Source of the DNA: Candidatus Viadribacter manganicus
Lineage (GTDB): Bacteria > Pseudomonadota > Alphaproteobacteria > Caulobacterales > Aquidulcibacteraceae
DNA: 64,000 nucleotides
Assembly (NCBI RefSeq): GCF_001679665.1
Contig: NZ_CP013244.1
Coordinates: forward strand, 1,930,980-1,994,979
Reading direction: 5' to 3'
The position numbers and the translations under genes are program-made. Shown here in pieces: positions 28,417 to 38,868 of the stretch (the stretch's first letter is position 1; every line of letters starts with the position of its first letter). The notes below the pieces were generated by a model. That model searched no databases. It worked only from the letters and a program-made list of their open reading frames with translations, and had not been told where the DNA came from.

Positions 28417-31054
28417 GCTTGTAGAGAAGCTCTAAGGCTTCTTTCGGCGACAAGTGATCCGGATTGATGTCGTTCAGCGCAGCTTCCAGCGCTGACGGCG
28501 CATGCTCTTGCATCACCTGCGCAAACAGCGGCAGTTCATCGACGATTTCGACCCGCGCGGAACCACCGCTCGCTTCAAGCTTCTGCAGAACGGCGCGCGC
28601 GCGCTCAACCGCGCTCTTAGGCAATCCCGCGAGCTTCGCCACCTGGATACCGTAGGAGCGATCGGCCGGCCCGGGGGCGACTTCGTGCAGGAACACAAGA
28701 TCGCCTTTCCATTCCTTGGCGCGCAGATGCGCATTCGCCCCGCCTTCGAGCTTATCAGCCAAGCGCGTGAGCTCATGGTAGTGCGTTGCGAACACCGCAC
28801 GGCACTTGTTGGCCTCATGCAGGTGTTCAGCGACAGCCCATGCGATGGCGAGACCGTCAAAGGTCGCCGTGCCGCGACCGATTTCATCGAGCACCACCAA
28901 CGCGCGTGAACCTGCCTGATTGAGGATGGCCGCAGTCTCGACCATCTCTGTCATGAACGTCGAACGCCCGCGCGCCAAATCATCGGAAGCGCCGACGCGA
29001 GCAAAGACGCGATCGACAATGCCAAGCCTCAATTTGCGCGCCGGCACATAAGCGCCGGCTTGGGCGAGCACCGCCAGCAAAGCAATCTGCCTCAGATACG
29101 TGCTCTTGCCCGCCATGTTGGGGCCGGTCACGACCATAAGCCGGGGGCCGGAGCGACCTTCAGCATCGAGACGCGCATCGTTCGGCGTAAAGCCGTTGCC
29201 ATCGCGGCGAACGCCCTCTTCCACGACAGGGTGGCGCGCACCCTCGGCTAAAAGCGCCGATGTCTCATCGATCTCAGGACGCGTTGCGTCTGTTTCTTCG
29301 GCCCATTCCGCCGACCCGGCGGCAACATCGAGCGCAGCAAGCGCCTCAGCAGCCGCGCGGATCGGCGCCTCGAGCACAGCAGCGCGCGCTGCAAAGTCTT
29401 TGAACAGCACCAGTTCACGGGCCAGAGCCGCTTCACCCGCACGCGAAATCTTTGCGTCCAGCTCCGCAAGCTCCGTCGTTGTGAAGCGCATCGAACCGGC
29501 ATTGGTTTGCCGATGAATAAAACGCGCATTGAGCGGCGGCGCCATCAGCGCTTCAGCCTGCTTACTCGTTGCGTCGATATGATAACCGAGCACATTATTG
29601 TGCTTCAACTTAAGACCAGCAATGCCGGTCTCTTCCGCGTAGCTGGCTTGCAACGCCGCGATCACTTTGCGGCTGTCATCCCGTAGCGCACGCGTTTCAT
29701 CCAACGCCGCGTCATATCCCGCGGCTATGAAGCCGCCGTCACGCGCCAACAACGGCAAATCCGGCGCCAAAGCCCGGCTCAGCGTCTGCGCAAGCGCTGC
29801 ACTTTCAGCATGCGCGCTCAGAGACAGCGCGGCGCAGGCGCGCCCTATTTCCGCTGGCGCTGCGTCCGTCACACCAAGACACCGCGCTGAAACGCGATCG
29901 CCCGCGCTCAAACCGTCGCGCAGGCTGGCCAAATCGCGCGGGCCGCCACGACCAAGCGCCAGACGCGTGAGCGCGCGCGCGAGATCCCCCGCAGCGCGCA
30001 ATTCTTGGCGCACGCCCTCCCGCCGACCGCGGCTGTCCAGAAAAAACTGCACCGCGTCGTGGCGCGCGTTGATAGCGGCGACATCCGTCAGCGGCCGCGA
30101 CATACGCTCCGCGAGCATGCGCCCGCCGGCGGACGTCACGGTGCGATCGACACAGGCGAGTAGTGACCCTTCCCGGCCCCCGCGCACCGAGCGTTCAATC
30201 TCCAACGCCGCCCGCGTTGCAGCATCGATCGCCATGAAGGCGCGCTCGGAATTGCGGCGCGGCGGCATCAAACGCGGCGCGGCGCCAGCCTGCGTCAGCT
30301 CAATATAATCCAGCAACAGCCCCATCGCCGATAGCTCGACGTTGGTGAAGTCTCCAAACGCATCCAACGCCGCGACTTCGAACGCAGCCTTGATGCGCCG
30401 AGCAGCGGACTTCGCATCGGCCTTAACAGCCGGCCGAACAGTAAGCACAGCGCCGGTGATCCGAGCAGCTTCATTTACATGCTGTACGTCCGCGTCAGTG
30501 ACCAGAAGTTCAGCCGGTGAGAGCGCCGCGATCTCTTCTTCAGCTTCATTGTGCTTTAGCGCGCGCGTTTCGAATGCGCCGGTCGACACATCCGCCCAGG
30601 CAATGGCCGCGCCATCACTGTTGAACGCGATTGCCGCCAACCGATTTGCCGCACGCGCGTCGAGCAGCCCCTCTTCCGTCAGCGTTCCTGGCGTGACCAC
30701 GCGCACAACACCGCGTTGCACGATCGACTTGCCACCGCGCTTTTTGGCTTCCGCGGGATCTTCCAGCTGCTCGCACACCGCAACCTTGTGACCAGCCCGG
30801 ATCAGCTTCGAAAGATAATTCTCCGCCTGATGCCACGGCACGCCCGCCATCGGGATCGGTTCGCCGCCATGCTGGCCGCGCTTGGTCAGCGTTATGCCGA
30901 CGGCGGCGGAAGCCTTCTCCGCATCCTCAAAGAACAACTCGTAGAAATCGCCCATGCGAAAGAAGAGCAGCGCATCGGGATGCTCAGCTTTGGCGGCGAG
31001 ATACTGCGCCATGAATGGCGTCACTTTTGGCGCCGGGTGAGAGGAATCAGCCAC
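28388..31054 (-). CDS. mutS: DNA mismatch repair protein MutS
   Basis: 888 aa from a GTG start at 31054 preceded closely by AAAGGAGG. The mismatch-recognition motif is [10 protein letters not shown] near residue 40. Walker A is GPNMAGKST near 640, and Walker B ([16 protein letters not shown]) and helix-turn-helix dimer elements follow. It binds mismatches and starts repair with MutL. The 3' end overlaps the convergent membrane-protein gene. Confidence 0.97.
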   Translation of the reverse strand: MADSSHPAPKVTPFMAQYLAAKAEHPDALLFFRMGDFYELFFEDAEKASAAVGITLTKRGQHGGEPIPMAGVPWHQAENYLSKLIRAGHKVAVCEQLEDPAEAKKRGGKSIVQRGVVRVVTPGTLTEEGLLDARAANRLAAIAFNSDGAAIAWADVSTGAFETRALKHNEAEEEIAALSPAELLVTDADVQHVNEAARITGAVLTVRPAVKADAKSAARRIKAAFEVAALDAFGDFTNVELSAMGLLLDYIELTQAGAAPRLMPPRRNSERAFMAIDAATRAALEIERSVRGGREGSLLACVDRTVTSAGGRMLAERMSRPLTDVAAINARHDAVQFFLDSRGRREGVRQELRAAGDLARALTRLALGRGGPRDLASLRDGLSAGDRVSARCLGVTDAAPAEIGRACAALSLSAHAESAALAQTLSRALAPDLPLLARDGGFIAAGYDAALDETRALRDDSRKVIAALQASYAEETGIAGLKLKHNNVLGYHIDATSKQAEALMAPPLNARFIHRQTNAGSMRFTTTELAELDAKISRAGEAALARELVLFKDFAARAAVLEAPIRAAAEALAALDVAAGSAEWAEETDATRPEIDETSALLAEGARHPVVEEGVRRDGNGFTPNDARLDAEGRSGPRLMVVTGPNMAGKSTYLRQIALLAVLAQAGAYVPARKLRLGIVDRVFARVGASDDLARGRSTFMTEMVETAAILNQAGSRALVVLDEIGRGTATFDGLAIAWAVAEHLHEANKCRAVFATHYHELTRLADKLEGGANAHLRAKEWKGDLVFLHEVAPGPADRSYGIQVAKLAGLPKSAVERARAVLQKLEASGGSARVEIVDELPLFAQVMQEHAPSALEAALNDINPDHLSPKEALELLYKLKAAAQQDL

Positions 31055-31149
31055 GAGCCTCCTTTAGCGAAGTGCGGCGCGGACTTCCATTGACGCGCTG
31101 AGGTCCAAAGCTAGGGTGCGCCCACAATTTCCGGACAATCTGACGACCC

Positions 31150-33438
31150 ATGGCCGACAACAAGAAGACCTTCACCGACCAAGAGGCGCTGGATTTCCAC
31201 CGCCTGCCGACGCCAGGGAAGATCTCCATCGCGCCGACCAAGCCGATGGCGACTCAGCGCGATCTGTCGTTGGCTTATTCACCGGGCGTCGCGGTTCCTG
31301 TGAAGGCCATCGCTGACGATCCGGACAAGGCCTACGACTATACGTCCAAGGGCAACATGGTGGCTGTGATCTCTAATGGCACTGCCATTCTCGGCCTCGG
31401 CAATCTGGGCGCCATGGCCTCAAAGCCTGTGATGGAAGGCAAGAGCGTCCTCTTCAAACGCTTCGCCGATGTTGACTCGATCGATATCGAAGTGACCACG
31501 CAGGACGTCGAAGAATTCATCACCACCGTCCGCAACATCGGACCGACTTTCGGCGGCATCAATCTCGAGGACATCAAGAGCCCCGAATGCTTCATCATCG
31601 AGAGCCGCCTGCGCGACGATCTCGACATTCCAGTTTTCCACGACGACCAGCACGGCACAGCGATCATCGCGGCGGCAGGCTTGCTCAATGCGTGCGAACT
31701 AACTGGCCGGAGTCTTGAGGACATAAAGGTCGTCGTGAACGGCGCGGGCGCCGCCGGGCTCTCGTGCATCGCGCTGATCAAGCAGCTCGGCGTACCTCAT
31801 GAGAACGTGATCGCGCTCGACCGCGAAGGCGTCGTCTATCGCGGACGCGAGAAGGGCATGGATCAGTTCAAGTCCGTGCACGCTGTCGACACCAAGGCGC
31901 GCACTCTCGCCGACGCAATGAAAGGTGCGGACGTCTTTATGGGGCTCTCCGTCGCCGGGGCGGTGACGCAAGAGATGGTGAAGTCGATGGCCAAGAAGCC
32001 AATCATTTTCGCCATGGCGAACCCAGATCCGGAGATCACGCCGGAAGCCGTCCATGAAGTGCGCAAAGACGCAATCGTCGCCACCGGCCGCTCCGACTAC
32101 CCAAACCAAGTCAATAATGTCCTGGGCTTTCCCTATATCTTCCGCGGCGCACTCGACGTCCGCGCTCGCACAATCAACGAAGCGATGAAGGTAGCCGCTG
32201 CGCGTGCGCTAGCGGAACTCGCAAAGCAAGACGTGCCGGACGAAGTCGCCGCCGCCTATCACGGTCGCCGCCCGAAGTTCGGCCCCGACTATATCATCCC
32301 TGCCCCATTCGATCCGCGTCTGATTTCGGAAATTCCTCCATTCGTGGCGCAGGCGGCCATGGATAGCGGCGTCGCGCGCCGGCCCATCGAAGACATGCAG
32401 GCCTACAAGCACAGCCTGGCACAGCGCCTCGATCCAACAGCGGCGATGATGCAGCGCGTCCAAACCGTCGTGCGCCGCAAACCGGCGTGCATCGTTTTCG
32501 CTGAAGGCGAAGAGCCGTCTGTCATTCGCGCAGCGTACGCGTTCCAAGAGCTGGGCCTCGGGCGCGCCGTACTCATTGGCCGCGAGGAGACGGTCAAAAC
32601 CAACATGGCGCATGTCGGCGTGCCGGATACGGCGCAGCTCAACATCGTCAACGCCCGGCTCTCGGAGCACAACGGCCTCTACGCTGAGTTCCTCTATAAG
32701 CGGCTACAGCGCTTCGGCTTCCTCCATCGCGACGCGCAGCGGCTCGTGAACCTTGATCGTAATGTGTTCGGCGCGTGCATGGTGGCCATGGGCCACGCCG
32801 ACGGCATGGTCACCGGCGTCACGCGGAACTACGCCACCGCTCTCGACGACGTGCTGAAAGTAATCGATCCAGCGCCCCGCGAGCGCACGATGGGCATGTC
32901 CGTGGTCCTAATGAAGGGGCGTACGCTGTTCATCAGCGACACCGCGGTTGCGGAATTCCCGGATTCTCCGGAGCTTGCACAGATCGTGCTGCAATCAGCG
33001 GCGATGGCGCGCCAATTCGGGGTCACGCCACGCGTCGCGCTGATCTCGCACTCAACCTTCGGCAATCCGAAGATGGAGCGCTCGGAAAAGATCCGCGATG
33101 CCGTCTCGATTCTCGATCGTCGGGAGGAGATCGATTTCGAATACGAAGGCGAGATGAATGTCGACGTCGCGCTTAACCCGGACATGCGCGAGCTTTATCC
33201 GTTCTCGCGACTATCGGAGCCTGCGAACGTGCTCGTGATGCCCGCGCTGCACTCAGCGTCGATCGCAACCAGCCTCCTCACCTCCGCTGGCGGCGCGACC
33301 GTCATCGGCCCGGTGCTGACCGGCCTTTCAAAGCCGATTCAAATCGCGCCGCTTGGCGGCACGGTGTCGGATATCGTCTCTTATGCAACGCTTGCAGCGT
33401 TCCAAGTCGCTGAAGCCAAAAGCGAGGCGAAGGCCTAA
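31150..33438 (+). CDS. maeB: NADP-dependent malic enzyme with phosphotransacetylase-like C-terminal domain
   Basis: 762 aa, the standard two-part MaeB layout. Residues 1-430 are the malic enzyme: SLAYSPGVAVPVKAI, FKRFADVDSIDIEV, DDQHGTAIIAAAGLLNA (near 165), then the NADP fold VVNGAGAAGLSC. Residues about 435-760 are a PTA-like domain that senses acetyl-CoA. It converts malate to pyruvate, linking the TCA cycle with gluconeogenesis and NADPH supply. TTGACG about 55 bp upstream is a possible -35 box. The stop overlaps the convergent ampG stop in CTAA. Confidence 0.95.
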   Translation: MADNKKTFTDQEALDFHRLPTPGKISIAPTKPMATQRDLSLAYSPGVAVPVKAIADDPDKAYDYTSKGNMVAVISNGTAILGLGNLGAMASKPVMEGKSVLFKRFADVDSIDIEVTTQDVEEFITTVRNIGPTFGGINLEDIKSPECFIIESRLRDDLDIPVFHDDQHGTAIIAAAGLLNACELTGRSLEDIKVVVNGAGAAGLSCIALIKQLGVPHENVIALDREGVVYRGREKGMDQFKSVHAVDTKARTLADAMKGADVFMGLSVAGAVTQEMVKSMAKKPIIFAMANPDPEITPEAVHEVRKDAIVATGRSDYPNQVNNVLGFPYIFRGALDVRARTINEAMKVAAARALAELAKQDVPDEVAAAYHGRRPKFGPDYIIPAPFDPRLISEIPPFVAQAAMDSGVARRPIEDMQAYKHSLAQRLDPTAAMMQRVQTVVRRKPACIVFAEGEEPSVIRAAYAFQELGLGRAVLIGREETVKTNMAHVGVPDTAQLNIVNARLSEHNGLYAEFLYKRLQRFGFLHRDAQRLVNLDRNVFGACMVAMGHADGMVTGVTRNYATALDDVLKVIDPAPRERTMGMSVVLMKGRTLFISDTAVAEFPDSPELAQIVLQSAAMARQFGVTPRVALISHSTFGNPKMERSEKIRDAVSILDRREEIDFEYEGEMNVDVALNPDMRELYPFSRLSEPANVLVMPALHSASIATSLLTSAGGATVIGPVLTGLSKPIQIAPLGGTVSDIVSYATLAAFQVAEAKSEAKA

Positions 33439-35198
33439 GCTGGCGCAGGCTTGTCGGCGGTTTCGTCCGTAGCTGGCGGCTGCTTGCGCATGACCGCTAG
33501 CGCAAAGATCAGTGCAAAGACGCCAATCACGCCCGAATAGATGAAGAAGGTCATGTAGCCGACGGCAAAGGCTTCCGCCGGACGGCTATATTCCTCCGCC
33601 GCGTGCGCGAATGAATCCGGCGCTATGTGTGCGAACCAGCTCCGCAATCCGTTGCTCTCGCCTGCCGCCGCAGCAGCCGTCCCGCTCTCGACGATACGCC
33701 CAGACACAGCCGCCAGAATTTTTCCCGGCAAAGCGTAGAGCGATGAAAACAGCGCGTATTGGGTCGCCGTGAAGCCACGGCTCGTGAGGCTCGACATGTA
33801 GGCAATGAGTGCAGTGCCTGCGATGCCCGCCGATATGTTGTCGATCGCAATGCACGCATAAAGCCCAGGCAGCCAAGGGCCTGTGAAGATGAGTCCGCTA
33901 AAAGCGATATTCGACAACGGTTGCACGATTGCGCCGACCAACAGCGATCGCATCAAGCCGAAGCGGGCCACCATCCAGCCGCCGAGGCCGACGCCAATAA
34001 CCGACATGATCACGCCGAATAATTTGCGCGCGCCCGCAATTTCATCGAGCGAAAAGCCTACATCGACGTAAAACGCCGTCATCAAATTCAGCACGAAATC
34101 GGCGATGCGATAGACGCAGATCATCGCCAGGATGAGCATGCCGGTACTGCCGTGGCGCTTGAAGAAGTCCTCAAGCGGCTCCTTCAAAGTGCCGGCAAAG
34201 TACGCACTTGGTCGCGATTTGAACATCGGATAGGTCGCAAAACCGACAATGCCGAGGCCGATCGCGACACCGAACACTTGCCACACCGCACCCCACGGCT
34301 TTCCGGTCCACCATTCAGCGAAACCAGCCATAGCGCCTTCCATGCCGATCCAGGGGAACATGAAAGTTAGCGGCTCGGCCTTGCCAGAAAGGCCCGCGCC
34401 CATGAAGCATGCGCCGAAGATCACGAGCACGATGCGCGCCGCCCACTCCAACGCTTCCATCCACGCAGGCGTCGTCTGCGGCGGGAATGGTTTCGGTTCG
34501 ACGCTTTGCTCACGCGGTGCAAACAGCACGCCGAGCACGCCGATGCCCATCACAATCGCCATGGCGGAATAGGACGCCGTCCAGCCAATTCGTGACGCGA
34601 GCAGAAGCGGCGCCGCGCCCGAGACCACGACTGCGAGGCGATAACCCCACTGGTACACAGCCGCCATAACGCCCTGCCGCTCAACGGCAGCAACTTCGAT
34701 CCGCCATGCGTCGATGGCGATGTCCTGCGTTGCACCGAAGAGCGCTGTCATTGTCGCGAACACAGCGACCATGGCGATCAAGTTCATATCGGGATCAGGC
34801 TGCACCGCGCCTTCGACGCCGCCGGCAACGGCTGCCGAGACCGCGGGCATACTCGCCGCAATCATCCAAATTCCAAAAATAACGCCCGCTTGCGCCAACA
34901 GCATCCATGCGCGGCGCTTGCCGAGAAGCTGGTGCAGCACCGGGATCTTCACGCGGTCAACGATCGGCGCCCAAAGGAACTTCACCGCGTACATGATCGT
35001 CACCATGCTGAAGAGCGTGATGACATCGAGCGGCAGCTTCGCTTGGCGCATCCAAGCGGACATCGTGTCATAGAGAAGCAAATTCGGCAGGCCGGCGGAA
35101 AAGCCGAGCATCAGCATGATGATGCTGCGCTTCTCAAAGAAGACGGCGATCGCATCCCACGTTGAGCGCTTCGTTGACGCGGCTGGGGTATCTGACAT
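33435..35198 (-). CDS. ampG: AmpG-like MFS permease
   Basis: 587 aa with 12-14 membrane helices. It begins with a short soluble segment and then LMLGFSAGLPNLLLYDTMSAWMRQ, the AmpG signature region; ATQDIAIDAWRIE (near residue 160) is also characteristic. AmpG imports anhydro-muropeptides for cell-wall recycling. The central loop is longer than in E. coli AmpG (491 aa). The true substrate is inferred. It follows the hybrid kinase gene by 18 bp. Confidence 0.85.
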   Translation of the reverse strand: MSDTPAASTKRSTWDAIAVFFEKRSIIMLMLGFSAGLPNLLLYDTMSAWMRQAKLPLDVITLFSMVTIMYAVKFLWAPIVDRVKIPVLHQLLGKRRAWMLLAQAGVIFGIWMIAASMPAVSAAVAGGVEGAVQPDPDMNLIAMVAVFATMTALFGATQDIAIDAWRIEVAAVERQGVMAAVYQWGYRLAVVVSGAAPLLLASRIGWTASYSAMAIVMGIGVLGVLFAPREQSVEPKPFPPQTTPAWMEALEWAARIVLVIFGACFMGAGLSGKAEPLTFMFPWIGMEGAMAGFAEWWTGKPWGAVWQVFGVAIGLGIVGFATYPMFKSRPSAYFAGTLKEPLEDFFKRHGSTGMLILAMICVYRIADFVLNLMTAFYVDVGFSLDEIAGARKLFGVIMSVIGVGLGGWMVARFGLMRSLLVGAIVQPLSNIAFSGLIFTGPWLPGLYACIAIDNISAGIAGTALIAYMSSLTSRGFTATQYALFSSLYALPGKILAAVSGRIVESGTAAAAAGESNGLRSWFAHIAPDSFAHAAEEYSRPAEAFAVGYMTFFIYSGVIGVFALIFALAVMRKQPPATDETADKPAPA

Positions 35199-35216
35199 TA
35201 CGGGCTCTCCGCCGCT

Positions 35217-37013
35217 TTATTCGCCCGCGAACGTGGCGGGGTTCGGGCGCTCGGTAAAGCGCGCCGCGACTTGCAGCAGCCTGTTCGCGTCGATCGGTTT
35301 GGTGATGAAATCGTCCATGCCGGCCTTGGCTGCGTGCGCCCGCTCTTCCTCGCCAGCATCAGCCGTTAGCGCAATGATCGGCGCCGCCGCCGAGGGCCCT
35401 CCTCCTGCGCGAATGCGAACGGCCGTCTCAAATCCGTCGAGGCGCGGCATCCGGATGTCGAGCAGGATCAAATCGAAACCGCCTGCGGACGCCGCCACTA
35501 CCGCCTCTTCGCCATCCTGCACAGTTGTCACCGTGCAGCCGGCGCGGGTGAGCAAGGTCCGGGCGAGCAAAGCATTGATCGGATTGTCCTCGGCAAGCAG
35601 CACGCTCATGCCGAGAAGCGGCTGTTGTGCGGGTGTGCTGGCGGAAGCTTTTGGCGTGGCTTGCGCCGGCTCATCTCCTAATGCCGCGCGCACGCGTTCG
35701 ACCAGCGAACCGCGGCGCACCGGCTTTAGAGTGTAGTGCTCAACCCCAGCCGCGCGGCATGCATCGATGATCTGCCTCTGCTCTTGAGGCGCCAGCGCGA
35801 TCACCGCACGGGAATTACGACGTAACGCATCGATCTCTTCGCCATCGACCGCGTCGTGCCAATCGAGCAGCACAACGTCCGCGTAATCACCGCGCTCGAC
35901 AGGAACTGCGCCGAGCGAAATCACCACGGCCCGCATGGTCTGCGTCAACAATAGAGACGGACTTACAACACAGATGCGGACACCGGCCAAAGATGGCGCA
36001 GCCTCTTCGTTTGCAGCCGAAGCCAGCGGCAACTCTACCCAGAAGCTCGCGCCAAACCCTGGGCGCGACACCAGGCCAACTTCGCCGCCCATGGCGAGTG
36101 CAAGCTTCTTTACGATGGCAAGACCGAGCCCAGCCCCGCCGTGTCGGCGTGCGACGCCGGCATCGGCCTGCGTAAACTCTTCAAAGATCAGCGCCTGCTT
36201 TTCCGGCGCAACGCCCGGACCGGTGTCACGCACGTTGAAACGCACGCGGCCATTGGGACGTGGCGCCATTTCAATCACGACGCCGCCTGCCTCGGTGAAC
36301 TTCACCGCGTTGCCGGCAAGATTGAACAGGATTTGCCGCAAGCGGCCGTCATCGCCGACGACGCGCGCAGGCGCATCGGCGCGCACGGAGACGGCGATCT
36401 CCAAGCCCTTGTCGCGCGCACGCGGTGAGAGCAATTCCGCGACGCTCTGCATCGTCGCCTCGGGATCGAACGGGCTGAGCTCAAGCTCGACGTGCCCCGC
36501 CTCAAGGCGTGAATAATCCAAAATCTCCGTAATCAGTTCGAGCAGCAGCTCGCCCGATTGCTTGATCGCACCGACATAGCTCTTCGCATTGGGCTCGAGT
36601 TTACCCAGCTCCAAGAGTCCGGCCATGCCGAGAATGCCGTTCAGTGGCGTGCGTAGTTCGTGCGTGAGCGTTGCAAACAATGTCGTCTTCGCACGCAGCG
36701 CGTCTTCGGCGGCGCGAACGTGACGGGTGATATCGCGAGCGATGACGAGGCTCGCTCCATCGGGCAAGCGCCGCTCGACCCATTCGAACTGCCTGCCATC
36801 CGGCGCCGGCGCATCAAAGCGCCGCTCACCATTTTTGAACTCAGACGGCTGAGTTCTGCCCCACGGAGGACGTTGCGGGCCGATCCAATGCCGGAAAGTC
36901 GCCCGAAACACCGGATTGGCGCGCAAGAGCGCACCATCGGCCGCAAGGATCGCGACCGGATCGGGCAATGCGTCAAAGGCATCGAAAGCGTGCGTCGCCG
37001 CCGGCTGAACCAT
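35217..37013 (-). CDS. hybrid sensor histidine kinase with pseudo-receiver and receiver
   Basis: 598 aa, soluble. Order: PAS-like domain (about 10-95), HisKA with phospho-acceptor in LTHELRTPLNG (near residue 118), HATPase with GNAVKFTE, DTGPGVAPE and GGAGLGLAIVKKLA (about 220-320), and then two receiver-like domains. The first (about 345-445) keeps the LLDWHD strand and a KP loop but lacks the acidic pair at its first strand, so it is probably inactive. The second (about 470-590) is complete, with LAEDN, LLDIRMPRLDG and ITKP. There are no membrane helices, so it likely senses a cytoplasmic signal. No partner response regulator is adjacent. Confidence 0.9.
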   Translation of the reverse strand: MVQPAATHAFDAFDALPDPVAILAADGALLRANPVFRATFRHWIGPQRPPWGRTQPSEFKNGERRFDAPAPDGRQFEWVERRLPDGASLVIARDITRHVRAAEDALRAKTTLFATLTHELRTPLNGILGMAGLLELGKLEPNAKSYVGAIKQSGELLLELITEILDYSRLEAGHVELELSPFDPEATMQSVAELLSPRARDKGLEIAVSVRADAPARVVGDDGRLRQILFNLAGNAVKFTEAGGVVIEMAPRPNGRVRFNVRDTGPGVAPEKQALIFEEFTQADAGVARRHGGAGLGLAIVKKLALAMGGEVGLVSRPGFGASFWVELPLASAANEEAAPSLAGVRICVVSPSLLLTQTMRAVVISLGAVPVERGDYADVVLLDWHDAVDGEEIDALRRNSRAVIALAPQEQRQIIDACRAAGVEHYTLKPVRRGSLVERVRAALGDEPAQATPKASASTPAQQPLLGMSVLLAEDNPINALLARTLLTRAGCTVTTVQDGEEAVVAASAGGFDLILLDIRMPRLDGFETAVRIRAGGGPSAAAPIIALTADAGEEERAHAAKAGMDDFITKPIDANRLLQVAARFTERPNPATFAGE

Positions 37014-37036
37014 GCCGCGATCAAGCGCTGCGGCGG

Positions 37037-38142
37037 TTAAGAAACCCTAGCGAAACCGGCTTGGTCGGCACTTGCCCAACGGCGTTTGAGGCTCAGCGCC
37101 TCAGCAACGTGGATTCGGCGCACCGCATCCGAACCATCGAGGTCGGCGATGGTGCGGGAAACTTTCAAAGTGCGGTGATAGGCGCGCGCCGAAAGCGACA
37201 AGGATTCCGCCGCCTTTGCAAGCAAAGCCGCACCTGGAGCATCAGGTGTCGTATGACGCTCAAGCGCCGGCATATCGAGCATCGCATTGAGCCCCGCGCC
37301 ACGCGCCGCCTGTGCTTCGCGCGCCCGCGCCACACGAGCAGCCGCCTCGGCCGTCCCCTCAACCGGTGGCGGCAAGGTCAAATCCGCTGCCGCCGCTTGA
37401 ATCCGCGGAATTACTTGAAGTTTCGATGCTGCACTCGGTGGCTGGCTCCCGGCAAACGCTGCGCCAGCATTGACTTTCCGGCGCCCGGCGGGCCGACGAA
37501 GAGGATGTTGTGCGCACCGGCGGCCGCGATTTCGAGCGCGCGCTTGCCTTGCTCTTGACCGCGCACGTCGCGCAAATCAGGCACGTTCGCGCCGGTGACG
37601 AGTTCTCCGCGCTCGGGCGCTTTCAGCGCCGCGCCACCACGAAAATGATTGATCAGCGCCAATAGCGAAGGCGCAGCAACCACTTCTCCGCCTGCCCACG
37701 CGGCCTCGGAGCCGCACGCCTCCGGACAAATGAAAGCTGCGTCCATTGCGTGCGCGGCCATCGCCGCGAGCAACGCGCCCGGTGCAGACGCAAGCGATCC
37801 ATCGAGCCCGACTTCGCCGAAACACACCATGCCATCGAGCGCGTCATGCGGCAGCGCGCCAATCGCAGCCATCATCGCAAGCGCGATCGGAAGATCGTAG
37901 CGCGTCCCCTCCTTCGGCATATCGGCAGGTGCGAGATTGACGATGAGACGTCCCGCTGGGATCGCCAGACCGATCGAAGCAAACGCCGCGCGAACGCGCT
38001 CTCGCGATTCAGAGACGGCTTTGTCGCCCAAACCGACGATCACGACGCCAGGCGTGCCGCCGGTCATCTGCACCTGAACTTCGACTCGACGAGCTTCGAG
38101 ACCGGCGAAAGCGACGGTGGTTGCGTTGGCACAGGTCTGCAT
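37037..38142 (-). pseudogene. comM: comM/YifB Mg-chelatase-like ATPase, internally deleted and frameshifted
   Basis: The N-terminal fragment (38142 to stop at 37411) has the Lon-like ChlI domain ([39 protein letters not shown]) and Walker A GPPGAGKS. It leaves family homology after QRLPGA and stops 10 codons later. The C-terminal fragment, in another frame and ending at 37037, resumes at about QAAAADLTLPPPVEG and contains RVARAREAQAARG and LSARAYHRTLKVSRTIADLDG. A full ComM is about 510 aa; about 150 residues carrying Walker B, sensor and arginine-finger segments are missing. A mobile element also separates it from its original upstream DNA. ComM is a branch-migration helicase for natural transformation; this copy cannot be functional. 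Confidence 0.9.
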
Positions 38143-38166
38143 CGCGACCGCCCTTTATCCACAACC

Positions 38167-38174
38167 GATGCGAG
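38167..38174. repeat. left target-site duplication
   Basis: GATGCGAG directly precedes the left end of the element and is repeated exactly at 42502-42509. Eight bases is typical for IS1-family insertions (8-9 bp). Confidence 0.93.
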
Positions 38175-38194
38175 GGTACTGTCTCAGTTTGAAA
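38175..38194 (+). repeat. left terminal inverted repeat
   Basis: GGTACTGTCTCAGTTTGAAA. It matches the reverse complement of 42482-42501 at 19 of 20 positions; the mismatch is T versus C at position 8. Confidence 0.93.
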
Positions 38195-38255
38195 TCGGAA
38201 TGACTGCATAGCTCCTAGCGGGGTTGACGCGGAAAGTGTATGCTTAGCGGTAGGC

Positions 38256-38642
38256 ATGACAGCAGAACCACGCCCTTGTCGATGGGATGTGTGCCCTGAT
38301 ACGGCGCTCTCCAACGGCTACCTATGCCCCAAGCACCTCGTAGAGGTTCTTGGTCGCGCGCCGACGCTTCCCATGCTGACAAGAGAACTTGTGGTCGCCG
38401 TTGGCGTCGGGCTCACGGCCGAGATTCTCGTCAAGCTCTCTGAGGCGCTCGCAGACGGCAGTCTTGTCTCAGCGATTTGGTCTCAAATGCCCTACAGTCG
38501 GCGCGCCAATATCACGCGCACCAAGACGGGCGCGCAGGACATCGAGCGCGCATGCCTCACACAAGAACAATTGTCGCCCGAAGAGCAGGCACGGCAGCTG
38601 ACCTTACTCAGAAAGATCGTGGCAGGTACACATAATGCCTAA
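38256..38642 (+). CDS. passenger protein with putative zinc knuckle, unknown function
   Basis: 128 aa. The N-terminus holds C8, C13, C24 and H27 (CRWDVC...LCPKH), a spacing that could bind zinc. The middle is hydrophobic/helical (TRELVVAVGVGLTAEILVKLSEAL). I do not recognise the family. It is the first gene after the left end and overlaps the next gene by 8 bp. TTGACG at 38224 and TATGCT at 38239 lie upstream but are too close together to be a standard -35/-10 pair. Confidence 0.65.
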   Translation: MTAEPRPCRWDVCPDTALSNGYLCPKHLVEVLGRAPTLPMLTRELVVAVGVGLTAEILVKLSEALADGSLVSAIWSQMPYSRRANITRTKTGAQDIERACLTQEQLSPEEQARQLTLLRKIVAGTHNA

Positions 38643-38868
38643 AGGCCCACGCGGAGAGAAGCGCCCAGCGGACGTAATAGGCAACGCCATTAAGGTGGCG
38701 AGGCTTGCCGTTGGAGACGAAGAAGAAACCGTCATTGATGACGGGAAAGACCCTGCGGCTAAGGCTCTAGGAGCTAAAGGCGGCAAGGCACGCGCTAAAA
38801 GCCTGAGCGCAAGGAAGCGCTCTGAGATCGCGAAGAAGGCCGCAGCTAAACGCTGGAAGAAGAAGTGA
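38635..38868 (+). CDS. small basic protein with AKGGKAR...EIAKKAA..RW module
   Basis: 77 aa. The N-terminal GEKRPADVIGNAIKVARLA segment is followed by an acidic stretch and a very basic C-terminal tail (residues 47-77) with AKGGKAR, LS and EIAKKAAAKRW, ending in lysines. The tail is nucleic-acid-binding in character. The same module opens the P63C protein encoded at 39167-40210 (20 of 28 positions identical). It overlaps the previous gene by 8 bp and the next by 4 bp, so the three form one translationally coupled operon. Function unknown. Confidence 0.7.
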   Translation: MPKGPRGEKRPADVIGNAIKVARLAVGDEEETVIDDGKDPAAKALGAKGGKARAKSLSARKRSEIAKKAAAKRWKKK

